DNA of 64,000 bases from Cordia subcordata (Eukaryota > Streptophyta > Magnoliopsida > Boraginales > Cordiaceae), in assembly GCA_028554755.1 (NCBI GenBank), contig JAPTOF010000017.1, positions 682,001 to 746,000 of the forward strand. The letters run 5' to 3'. The position numbers were made by a program, and so were the translations under genes. Shown here piece by piece: positions 11,264 to 20,894 of the stretch; the stretch's first letter is position 1, and each line of letters opens with the position of its first letter. The notes under the pieces are model-generated. The model worked only from the letters and a program-made list of their open reading frames with translations. It was not told where the DNA came from and ran no database searches.

Positions 11264-12562
11264 TGTCATGCCCCAAAAACCACAAAATCACTAAAGAGTT
11301 GTAACATGTCGTACACTAGAAAGGAAAAACCTCCCTGAATACACAAGCTAGTAACTTCTTATATAGAAAAATAAGGGATCAAAGTATCTAACAATCACCA
11401 ACGTGAAATAGCAAATCCTCAAGCAAGTAATTGAGAATTTCCTGTTAACTAAAGCAAATTCAAGTCTTATTCTAAAAGAATAAAAGCAATCCTCAACATT
11501 CTAAACTAAAAGAATTAAAACAAAATTTTTTGACATTGGCTAACTTGATGGGTCTTATTGGTGATCTAAACTATGAATCTAGATAGTCGAGTCCCCAACA
11601 CTACTCTACTTTCTCTACAACAAAATAGAAACAAAATTCTCAAGGAAACACAAGGTAACCCATGACATAACATCTCAATAAGATGTGACACTCACAAAAA
11701 TATAAATATAATCTTTACAGAAAAGGACAACAAATACCATAGCCTAGTCACAAAGAATTTCAAATAGCACAAATCCATGACTAGAACACCACATAGTGAA
11801 TGACCCAAAATTCTCTATCAACAAATATGAAATCAATGAGTCGTAGACAAAAATCACATATCTATTTTAAGGTGGCCATGGCTAAAGACAGGTAGCACCG
11901 TTTTGACGTAGTATGGTTTGATAAGATCAAAGCCACCAAAAAGCCCAAAAGGAATTCCAAACTTTATGATAATGGACTATCCTTGAATTATCGATGTTTA
12001 ACCCGTACCAGAAGGGTCCTGAGTTCACATCCCATACCATAAACAATGCATCTCATAGTTCCAAAATACATTCAAATATAGTTTTTCATGTGGATTTGGA
12101 TTTTATTTGCTAGAACTTCCATAATGATTGAATTAAAGAGTTCATGTAAGAAAGTGGAATAAAATAAAATAGTAATGTTCTTATTTTAGACTTTAGTTAA
12201 GTAAGAAAGAAAGTGCCAAGATAAACATAAACAAAATAAATTAATAAATAAATAGATTGATTAAAACAATTTAACCAAAAAAAATGAATTGTTGCGCATC
12301 ACTGTTCATGAATAGTGTGGTCGCCACATTATTTTTCATAAAAGAATTCTATAATGCTTCCTATTTTAAAAAAATCAGAAATTTATGCAATCATTATTTT
12401 GGAGACTATTTCTAGAACATGTAAGTTCCAAGTTACCCCTTTTTCTGTTGACAAGAATCTCTTATTAGTCACAAAACTCTCCCTCTATGAACAAACCCAC
12501 AACCGTGTACCCTAAGGCGCTATTCTTCTTTAGAGTCCTATAAAGAAAAGTTCCCTTTGACT
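11264..12562 (-). repeat. 5' LTR of the Tekay element (5' end missing)
   Basis: It ends (minus) with GGGGCATGACA at 11264, next to the primer site. Alignment with the 3' LTR begins near 11735 and stops near 12562, just after the shared TAAGTTCCAA and CTCCCTCTATGAA blocks. The first 200 or so bases of U3, including TGTAACACCCC, are missing. Confidence 0.8.
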
Positions 12563-14015
12563 TTATAGTCTTAGGATCTTTCAGCGTGTCGTAGACCGGA
12601 CCTGACTTGTGGCTATTAGATGGCTTTTCGAACCTTTATGCAAAAGATAGTGTTACATTACTTTAAAACATACAAAAGAAGGGACATCTTTATAGTTGTT
12701 GCCTCTTTAAGATAAAGAGAAAGAAATTAGTCTCGAAGCCTTTCTTAATCTAAGTCTGTCTATTGCCTTTCACTACATGCTCTCCACACATCACCCTCTG
12801 TATCCGTTTGTCGATCTCGCAAATCTCCTTGGGTTAGAGCAGATCTCTTGTATTATGCTGGGGAGCCTACCACCCCATCCTGCTCCAATCTACGTGAATG
12901 CTCTTTTCATATAACGAAAGCCGACTTGGTCTGATCGCTTCATTCAACTCCTTATTATGATCCATGTAAATTCAACTCCCGCCCCTTCACAGGCTCTCAC
13001 GGAAGCCATGCTTTTGAATTTTCTAGCCATGCTTACGAAGACTTGGGTTGGTCTCCCAAAGCGGTGGATTATCTCTCCCTAAAGGAACTTCTATGCTACT
13101 TTATCTTAGCTTTCGGTTGTGATAACGGCCTCTATCCAATAGCTATTGCGATCTAATATAAGGAATATGTCCCTCTCGGTCATGTCGTCCCCAAGGTACA
13201 ACCTAATAGAGCAAAGGCTCCGTTTGAGAAAAAGCCTCGTTACGCATCTTCCACCCCCAGTTCCCAACCCCGAGGCTTGGTAGGGTTTGATTCTTGCATT
13301 TTCCTGCACTATTTCTTTTGTAGCTGCTCTATCTCTTTGTATCATTCAAATACTTCAACTGCATGGAGCAGGTTTGTCATGGTTTGGTTCCTCTTTCCCT
13401 TAGGAGGTGTTGTGGGGCTCTATTTTGTAACTCTTCACTACAAGAGCAGATAGGTCATGCTTGCTCATGGTTAAGGTTACTAGCGTGAATTGTTCAGTGT
13501 AATTCCTGATGCCTTTATGGATCGTCTGCTCCCGGCTCTCTTCCTCTCGTCTCATGTTCCCAAAGGTTTGGATAATGACTAATCATAGGGAAGTGAAACC
13601 TAGGCAGTTACCTCATCATTCGCAGCTCCAGGGCTAACGCTTCCCTAGCTCTTGTCAGGCTTCGCTCCCTTCACACTTTCCACCAGTTGTTAGTCCTAAG
13701 TGCTGCCTCAGGGGTGGCATCTTGTGACCATCTGGCACCCATGGGCATTCTTGAGCAAAAGGTTGGCGCAGCTCCTACTGCTAGCCCCCTCCTCCTCTTG
13801 CTCAAATGTGATGAGGGCGTTGCGTATCTATCACAGTTACGATCGCTGGTCATGTGGATGTGGTAGCTCTGCTCGGTGGTTGTCTCAGATTTGCCACCAC
13901 TCTCCTTCGTGCTAGACCCCCTAGTCCTACTTTCTGGAGACACGCTTCTAGATCTAAGCATGGCTTCTTTCATTTGGGCTTTATCAATAGGTATGTTAGG
14001 ATTTATTTTTCTCAT
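12563..14015 (-). pseudogene. Tat-like gypsy gag region relic
   Basis: This GC-richer stretch lies downstream (minus) of a primer site of the Tat/Retand kind. A 114-codon frame starts at 14015, only a few bases after the primer site: Met-Arg-Lys start, Ser/Arg-rich middle, no known domain. A further frame at 13345-13106 (79 codons) is charged at its start. Between them all frames contain stops. I cannot name a domain with confidence; gag is inferred from position and the short leader. It could equally be the body of a non-autonomous LARD. It abuts the broken Tekay LTR on the left. Confidence 0.4.
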
Positions 14016-14033
14016 TTTCGATAGATAGTGCCA
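14016..14033 (-). other. Tat-type primer-binding site
   Basis: The minus strand reads TGGCACTATCTATCGAAA straight after an LTR end ATAACATCA plus GT. It resembles the TGGCGCCGTCTGTGGGAA site of Tat/Retand-type gypsy elements with several transitions, as expected from methylated CpG decay. Confidence 0.55.
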
Positions 14034-14035
14034 AC

Positions 14036-14202
14036 TGATGTTATCAAAAGTTACCAGTCCTCTTCTCCCTACCGCTTTGATGGTCTAGAACACTTAAAAA
14101 ACAATGACAAAGGGGCTTTCTTCCCGAAAACAACTCCGACAATCAAGTTCGTAAGGTGATTGTATTAAAAAAACCAATGTGATTGAGTTCTTGCATACCA
14201 AT
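14036..14202 (-). mobile_element. Tat-like LTR, left piece (split by the copia)
   Basis: The LTR's 3' end in minus orientation begins on the plus strand with TGATGTTATC at 14036, next to the primer site. It is interrupted at 14202 by the copia insertion, and its continuation is at 30687 onward. Confidence 0.5.
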
Positions 14203-16066
14203 TGTAGGATTGATAATATTACATATGGTATATCTTAGTCCATATTTTCAAAAACTTCTACTAAGAAAACATGTTAGGAAAATAAAATAGCCACATAACA
14301 CACACAAACATGCTTAAGAACATATAGAACATAACTAGTATTTGCAAAATATGTAAAGCTAACCTCTTGAAGTGCGAGGCCTTTGATAAAGCTAAAACCA
14401 TCACGAGCTTTGCTCCTGCTCAAGAACAAGGCCACTAAAAAATTTTACTATTAGGGTGTCGCAATATACAACTCCCTAGTCTTCTTCCTTATGGTTAAAG
14501 AGACTTATCTTAAGAGAATAACATCTTGTATGAGAAGAAGCACAGTAATATGCTCTTGAAAATCTAGAGCAAAAAAATCACGTAATAAGTGTGTACTATG
14601 TGTTATAGTATTCTTTTGCCAAAATGGAAGAGATGAACTACAAAAAAATTTTGATACTGAAATGATTTAAGGACTTGCTTATTTATAGGAAAAATTTGGC
14701 ACCTAAACCTTGTAAACTTTCCATGTGGGAAACTTTTTCTTAGTAATAAATGTTTGCCACATGTCGTGGAAGTTACTTGTATAATTTGAATTTTTCTTAT
14801 AGTAATTTTCTAGCACATGTCTTGGAAGATTGGACCAAGCCCACAATCTAAGCCCAACACATAGTCCATCATCCATATGGAGGTCCAAGTCCAATAGGAA
14901 ACCATCCAATCCCAATTAGGTTATCTTGGATTCTAAAGAAAGCCCAAACCCAATTCCAAGGTTTGGCCTAATAAGGCTACTACTACAATATGGAATTTGC
15001 TCTTTCAAGATTACTCTCTCAAAGTTATTTCAACTAGGAAAGGGACCAAGAAGACACAATTAATTTTGGCTTCCAAAAATAATAAAAAAATGTCCTTGCC
15101 TGATCTAGGCGACATAATAATAATTATTTTTAACTTCAATCTATTCCACCATAAGATCAAAGTTGCACTCCAAGAATAATTGCTATTACCCAAAAGCTTA
15201 TCACAATAAAATGTGAACTTTGTCTTTGACCTATTAAATAATCGATCATAATGCCCCTCTATGTATACCCACAACGCAGGCCAGTCTTTTGGCCTATGTA
15301 CTATCACTTCCTTAGCTGCATCTTTTCTTTTAGGTCTCTTGTCCTATTGCCAACCATCCTTGGTCATGGAATCTCTTAATCTCGGGAGTGGCCCTCAAGT
15401 CATATGACTGATACATCCATAAAGATAGTATTACTAGATCTACATTCGGAAGATAAATTTGGACAATCCCAAAGGGGCACATAGATTCCATATTGCATAT
15501 GCATGTACATAGGCCAACACACGAGGCTGTTGATCCTAATAAAGTAAGATCTCACCCAAAGTGAATCAAAGTACCAAACCCTAACTTTATTAGTATATCC
15601 ACAGATGCTGAAGATTAAGAGTAATGATTATTTAGTAGCAGTGAGTATTTTGTTTTCTTTATCTGATAGTAAGCCTCTAGAAAACATACTCACAGTGATC
15701 CTGTCTAATACGTGACACAAGTACTATCGAGACAAATTCGGAAAGTCTTTCAATGACCTAGGTAGTCACCCTCAACGAGGAGACTTTCTCAATATAACCT
15801 TATCCCGATAGAGTGCCCAACACTATCATTCGGTTGCAAACTCAATTTAGATGTGACTAAATCTAGACTTGGACCTACTGTGTGTCCAACTTCACTGCGC
15901 ACCCAAGTCATTAGCTCAAGTCAAGGGACCGTTTTACATACATCAGTAAAGCATGCCACAGATAATACATAAGAAACTCATAATGCCATTTAACAAAATG
16001 ATTATACATTGTTTAACATCCAAAATGTCATATAAAAGTGAGCTTTAGGGCATACTAATCCTAACA
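14203..16066 (-). repeat. 3' LTR of the copia element
   Basis: On the minus strand it starts TGTTAGGATTAGTATGCCC at 16066 and ends ATCCTACA at 14203. It contains a TATA box CTATAAATAAG near 14681-14690 (minus). The frames 14703-14915, 14997-15179 and 15011-15307 are inside it and are not genes. Confidence 0.88.
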
Positions 16067-16082
16067 ATCTCCCACTTGCACT
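16067..16082 (-). other. Polypurine tract of the copia element
   Basis: AGTGCAAGTGGGAGAT on the minus strand directly precedes the LTR start TGTTAGG. It is a typical copia PPT placed right after the RNase H stop codon. Confidence 0.8.
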
Positions 16083-16440
16083 AAAGATCACTTCTGCACA
16101 AACTAATACCCATAGACTCCAAATGTGTGGTAAACATTTTCTTTGAAACAGTCTTTGTAAATGGGTCCGCCAAGTTTTCCGCTGAATCTTTCTTTTCAAC
16201 TACAACATGTCCTCTCTGGATAAACTCATGGATCAAATGATATTTTCGTTCAATGTGTTTACCCTTTTTTGTGATTCCTGGGCTTTTTGCTTGTGAAACC
16301 GCAGCGTTGTTGTCGCAATACAACATTATCAGTCTGTGAACTATCGGCACAACCTCTAGGTCTAAAAGGAACTTTCTTAGCCATACTGCCTCTTTCGTAG
16401 CCTTAGATACTGCCACATATTCAGCCTCCATGGTAGAGTC
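16081..16440 (-). pseudogene. Copia RNase H, C-terminal part
   Basis: A 116-codon frame (16431-16081). It opens with MEAEYVAVSKATKEAVWLR, continues with YCDNNAAVSQAKSP and ends with the ADPFTK block. These are the conserved landmarks of the copia RNase H domain that degrades the RNA of the RNA/DNA hybrid. The stop is just before the PPT, the natural end of copia pol. The upstream joint to RT is broken by stops. Confidence 0.85.
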
Positions 16441-16819
16441 AGCAATACAATTTTACTTCACACTTCTCTATGAAATAACTCCTCTTGACAGAGTGAAAAC
16501 GTATCCAAAAATACACTTCCTGGACTCTCTATTGGACTGGAAATCTGAGTATGTATAGGCTAATGGCATTAGATCATCTGCACGATATTCCAGCACATAA
16601 TCCTTAGTCCCTTGCAGGAACTTGAATATATGCTTAACCACAACTCAACGTGCCGGTCCAAGGTTTGACTGATATCTACTAACCATGCCAACAGCAAAGC
16701 AGATATCTAGTCTAGTAAATAACATGGCATACATGAGGCTTCCAACTGCCGAACATAAGGAACTCATTTCATTCTCTTTATCTCCTCAGGTGTTTTAGGA
16801 CATTGATCTCAAGATAGAT

Positions 16820-17019
16820 AAACTCTATGTCTAGAAGGTAATGAGGCCTTCTTAGAGTTTCGCATGTTAAACCTAACCAATATCTTATCAATAAATGAAG
16901 CTTGAGATAGGGCTAACCTAAACTCTATGTCTAGAAGGTAATGAGGCCTTCTTAGAGTTTTGCATGTTAAACCTAACCAATATCTTATCAATAAATGAAG
17001 CTTGAGATAGGGCTAACCT
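16820..17019. repeat. 100-bp perfect-spacing tandem duplication in copia RT
   Basis: Bases 16820-16919 and 16920-17019 are the same 100-base unit, starting AAACTCTATGTCTAGAAGG. I see a single difference (C/T in GTTTYGCATG). The unit encodes part of the end of the RT domain (ASFIDKILVRFNM on the minus strand). 100 is not a multiple of three, so the second copy shifts the frame. Confidence 0.95.
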
Positions 17020-17640
17020 TCTGTTCTTACGATCTCACATAAGCTTGATGCCTAGATCATAACTAGCTTCTCCTAAATCCTTCATTTGAAATTGAGTAGA
17101 AAGCCAAACCTTGATGGATGATAACATCCACATCATTTCCAATAAGTAGGATATCATCCACATACAGAACCAAAAAAGCTACAGCATTTCCATTACGCCT
17201 CTTATACATGCAAGGTTTATCAATATTTTGATCAAAACCATAAGATTTAATTGCATAAGATTTAATTGCACGATCAAATTTGATGTTCCATGCTCTAAAT
17301 GCATACTTTAATCCATAAATGGACTTTTTTAACTTACAAACCATATGTTCCTGGCCTTTGGCAACAAATCCATCTGGTTGTATCATGTAAATGGTCTTGT
17401 CAAGCTCACCACTAACAAAAACTATATTGACATCCATTTGCCATATGTCGTAGTCATAATGACTTGCAATGGCAAAAAGTATCCTAATGGATTTAAGCAT
17501 GGCTACTGGTGAGAAATTTTCCTTATAATCGATCCCTTCTTTCTAAGTATAACCTTTCACCACCAACCTTGCTTTAAAGGTTTCAACTTTTCCATCAACT
17601 CCTCTTTTCCTCTTGTAGACCCATTTGTACCCCATAGGTT
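17020..17640 (-). pseudogene. Copia reverse transcriptase, broken
   Basis: The main frame is 17500-17063 (145 codons). It shows IWQMDVN, the KSIYGLK block and the catalytic LYVDDILLIGND box at about 17125-17165, intact. The upstream RT start (ARLV..GYT..EGIDY) lies in the same region beyond a stop near 17500-17550. A repeated AIKSY stretch suggests a small duplication near 17245-17275. Downstream the 100-bp duplication and stops end the domain. RT would copy element RNA into DNA in the virus-like particle. Confidence 0.85.
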
Positions 17641-18299
17641 TTACCCCTTCAAGTGCAATTACAAGATCTAGACTTTGTTAAAATACATAGATTCTAACTC
17701 TGAATCCATTGCCTCATGCCTTTGGTTGGCATCTATGTTGGAAATTGCTTCATCATAACTTGTGGGATCCACCATCTGATCCTCTGAGGAGGCCTGGATA
17801 TCCTCCCATTACAACGAGTCTCTGATATATTAGGTGTAATATGCTGTTCCTTTTCATTTACAGTTACCACAGGTGTTACTGGAGATTCTTGTGAAATCTC
17901 TTCTAGAACAACTTCAAAATCTGGTGTTTTCTGGATCATTTCACCATTCTCTAAGTATCTAGCATGGGTGCTTGCAAACACCTTTTGCTCCTTAGGATTA
18001 TAAAAGATCCCACCTTTAGTTCATTTGGGATACCCAATAAAATAGCACAACTCGGATCTTGGTTCCAATTTTGAAGCATTACTATTAAGTACATAAGCTG
18101 GACAACCCCAAATGTGGAGATGATTTAAACTAGCCTTACACCTGGTCTACATTTTTTGTGGTATCCTAAGTACTGATTTAGATGGTACCAAGTTCAAGAT
18201 GTATCTACTATCTCAAGGGCATGTCCCCAAAAAGATAAAGATAAAGATGCATAGCTCATCATTGACCTAACCATATTTAATAGGGTGCGATTTCTTCTC

Positions 18300-18630
18300 T
18301 CTGCTATACCATTTTGCTGGGGAGTCCCTAGTGTAGTCAATTGAGATACAATCCCTTCTTATATAAGATAGTCTCTGAACTTACCCGAGAGGTATTTGCC
18401 ACCTCGATCAGACCAAAGGGCTTTGATACGCTTATCTAATTTCCGCTCCGCTTCAGCCTTGAACTCTTTGAATTTGTCAAAGGACTCAAACTTGCATCGC
18501 TTTAGATATACATATCCATACCTAGAATAATCATCAGTAAAGGTAATGAAATACTTATAACCTCCTCGTGTTGGTTTGCTCATAGGACCACACACATCGA
18601 TATAAACCAATTCCAATACTTCTTTGGCCC
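18300..18630 (-). pseudogene. Copia integrase catalytic core, broken
   Basis: Frame 18616-18359 (85 codons) starts MELVYIDVCGPM, with the first catalytic Asp in DVCGP. It continues with the YFITFTDDYSRYGYVY block and the second Asp in LWSDRGGKY. A stop follows at 18359. The next block, with the third catalytic residue region (TPQQNG..ERRNRT pattern), is readable at about 18290-18350 in the minus strand past that stop. Confidence 0.82.
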
Positions 18631-19066
18631 TTTCTTCTCTAGAAGAAAATGATCATTTGGTCATCTTTCCTTTGAGGCAAGATTCACACGGAGGTAGATC
18701 TTCGAGATCTAATGAGCTAAGATGCCCATCCTTGACTAATCTTCGAATTCGCTTTAGACTAATATGTCCTAAACGTAGGTGCCAAAGATAAGTATCATTG
18801 GTTGAAGAAATCTTTCTTTTCAGGGAATTAGTTCGTTCTATATTATGCAGTGAATTTGTAATAGGTTTCATATAGAACAATTTATCATGCATGCTACCGG
18901 AACCAATAATATTTCCATCTCTACTGATATCAACACTAGAATGGAAATTAATGCAAAAACAATCTAATATTAATTGCGAAATAGAGATAATGTTTTTACA
19001 TACATCCAGAACATAATAAACATTGTTCAAAAATAACTTCCTATTACATGAAAAATTTAAGCACAT
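18631..19066 (-). pseudogene. Copia GAG-pre-integrase / integrase zinc domain
   Basis: Frame 19066-18653 (137 codons). It starts with the pre-integrase block (LFLNNVYYVLDVCKN, ISISQL) and ends with the integrase HHCC domain (WHLRLGHISLKR, then CESCLKGKM). Its true upstream exon-like continuation is at 25897-26511. The nested LTR element separates them, so the Met at 19066 is only an internal residue. Confidence 0.85.
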
Positions 19067-19067
19067 T

Positions 19068-19072
19068 CCTCC
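19068..19072. repeat. Target-site duplication (left) of the nested element
   Basis: CCTCC directly precedes the LTR start TGATGTG. The other flank is CTTCC (25892-25896), one mismatch. Joining the flanks at this 5-mer puts the two parts of the copia frame into register. Confidence 0.65.
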
Positions 19073-19335
19073 TGATGTGTGTCATTTGTGCATGTTTGCA
19101 TCTAGTTTTTGTATGCATATTTAAGGGTGTTTAGAGTATAATTGAGTGCGCTTACTGCAAAGTTTATGCATATTTGTTAATATTTGTACATAATGCATTT
19201 AGGTGCATAAATACTATACTAAGTGTTATATTCCATGTTTTAGGAGTGTTTTGGAAGGGTTCAAGCTTATGCGAGGAAGAAATGAGCTAACGGATGAAGA
19301 CCAGAAGAAAAGAAATAAGAAGAGATCATTCTGAT

Positions 19336-19513
19336 CCAGCCGATCGACTTAGAAGAAGAGCCAGTCGACCGTCTAGGTCGACCGGCCGCTCCAAAGAATA
19401 AAAGATTTGATGCCGGTCGAGTTCTTCAAGAAGCCGGTCGACCGGCCAGTCTAGAGAGCATCATGATTGAAGCCGGTCGAGCAAGAAAGAGGAGCCGGTC
19501 GATCGGCTGTGCG
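19336..19513. promoter_or_regulatory. GCCGGTCGACCGGC-type palindrome cluster upstream of TATA
   Basis: Several full and half copies of a 14-base palindrome built on GGTCGACC are packed into 180 bases that end a few bases before the TATA-like box. The partner LTR (24576-24715) has lost about 35 bases between two of the repeats. A role as U3 enhancer, protein-binding or RNA-hairpin element is inference. Confidence 0.6.
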
Positions 19514-20026
19514 CTGAAGAAATCCATAAAAATCTCGTTTCAGCTCATTTTCAGGGGAGGAATTTTTATTTCTTAAATCCTAATAAACCCTAACCCTTTG
19601 CCCACTTCACAAAACACTCTAAACCACCATCTAAACCCCACACCAAGCTAGGATTGAAGCATTAAACAAAGATTTGAAGGATTTGTACGGATTTGGAAGC
19701 AAGAATTTAGGGAAGTTCTTCTTGTTCTTTCTCTATTTCTTGTAAATATGTTGCTAGATTAGGCTAGATTTAGGGTTGATTGTTGTTGTATATTAGATTA
19801 GGGCTTTGAATAATGGATTTGTGTAGATCTTTGCCTCTTAATACATGTTTATTTACATAAATTTATGGCATGATTCAATATGTCTATGTATTGGAAATCA
19901 AACATGTCTATGTGTTTGTTAAAATGCCTAAGTGAATATGCATGTGTTATTTATGCTTCAAATGCTCTTATCTACTTATATGGGTGATGTGATTGCGCTT
20001 AATCTCATGGCTTTGCTTAGTAGAGT

Positions 20027-20290
20027 AGGCTTTAGCTTTAAATCCAACTAATAGGTTACATGCTATGCTTAGTCGAGTTTAGGTGCTAGTCCTTGGCTTT
20101 AAATCCAGCCAAGTGGATAAGTTAACCTAGGCTGGAGTATCCCTCACTCATGTTAGTGTTGGATAATCGAGCTTTAATATCACGTAGGTGCAAGTCCTTG
20201 GCTTTAAATCCAGCCAAGAGGATAAGTTCTAAGCACGGATTGCGTAGGCTAGGAGGGATTGGCCCTGAGCTTTAAATCCAGCTAACGGGT
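20027..20290. repeat. TTGGCTTTAAATCCAGCCAA repeats in LTR
   Basis: Four spaced copies of a near-palindrome with arms TTGGCT/AGCCAA around TTTAAATC (about 20027, 20092, 20198 and 20267). Equivalents occur in every Athila-like LTR of the window. Confidence 0.8.
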
Positions 20291-20684
20291 TGAACCACTA
20301 GTATTGGTTAAGAGAGCCCCTGATCAACACAACGGCAATAGAAGTCCCGAGCCTTAGATAGACCTCATCCGTTATCATAGCCCAAGTCTGGCTGCAATGC
20401 AATCACCCTAGGCCCCCTTCTTCTTTATTAGTGTTTCCTTTCTTAGTTTGGCTCCTTTAAGTTCCTCCATAGATTAGTTTTTATTTTCCTTTTTCCGAGC
20501 TCCCTTCCATCCTAAAGTAAGTACACACACGCACGTAGCTAGTTTAAGGCACTCGAGCACATAGAGACTAAACTAAGGTAGCCTCCCTGTGGATTCGACC
20601 CCGCACTTGCACACACTGTATTACACACGTCCCGTGCGCTTGCGGGCTATTAAGGCTTGTGCTCAAATAGCGGTATCAAGTTTT

Positions 20685-20700
20685 TGGCGCCGTTGCCGGA
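20685..20700 (+). other. Primer-binding site (Asp-tRNA type)
   Basis: TGGCGCCGTTGCCGGA directly downstream of the 5' LTR, separated by AGTTTT. This is the primer site known from Athila-lineage elements. Confidence 0.85.
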
Positions 20701-20775
20701 GAGGCATGGTATTGGTTCTTTGTGTGCTTTTGTGTTTGCGATTGGTTGCTTGCGTGTGCACTATCTTTACTTGCT

Positions 20776-20846
20776 TTCCATTTTTTTTTCAAAAAAAAAA
20801 TTCGAAAAAAATTTTTTTCTCAAAAAAAAAATTAAAAAAAAAATTT
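20776..20846. repeat. A/T homopolymer block in the leader
   Basis: Alternating runs of 7-10 T and A residues make up some 70 bases between the primer site and the ORF. The overlapping Lys/Phe-rich frames at 20589-20879, 20657-20848 and 20767-20955 are made by this block and are not genes. Confidence 0.9.
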
Positions 20847-20894
20847 GACTGTGAAGGGGTTTTAATTGTGATTCATTGAATATGACCGACCCTA

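Larger units (their letters stand above)
5343..12562 (-). mobile_element. Tekay/Del-type Ty3/gypsy chromovirus, truncated at both LTRs
   Basis: Minus-strand order is 5' LTR (12562-11264), Met-tRNA primer site, gag with zinc knuckles, protease, RT, RNase H, integrase with a degenerate chromodomain-type tail, PPT and 3' LTR (6784-5343). The LTR start TGTAACACCCC, PPT with T-run then GGGGAAAGA, and primer TGGTATAAGAGC are the Tekay/Del signature. The two LTRs share only their middle part: the 5' LTR lacks its first 200 or so bases, and the 3' LTR lacks about its last 470. Stops and frameshifts run throughout, so the element is dead. No target-site duplication can be recognised because both outer ends are lost. 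Confidence 0.85.
19073..20678 (+). repeat. 5' LTR of the non-autonomous element
   Basis: It starts TGATGTGTGTCATTTG and ends AATAGCGGTATCA, just before the primer site. A palindrome cluster lies at 19336-19513 and a TATA-like CATAAAAAT at about 19527. Four TTTAAATC near-palindromes lie at 20027-20285. Confidence 0.92.

Noticed and set aside
13671..14015. 114-codon frame as a host gene
   Set aside because: It begins directly after a retroelement primer site and has no recognisable domain, so it was treated as a gag-region relic.
19336..19513. GTCGAC-rich cluster as cloning vector or linker (SalI) contamination
   Set aside because: It recurs with divergence at matching LTR positions in many independent copies, so it is genomic.
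20027..20290. CRISPR-like array of repeats
   Set aside because: Only four uneven copies with unequal spacers inside plant LTRs; no cas genes, and the lineage is eukaryotic.
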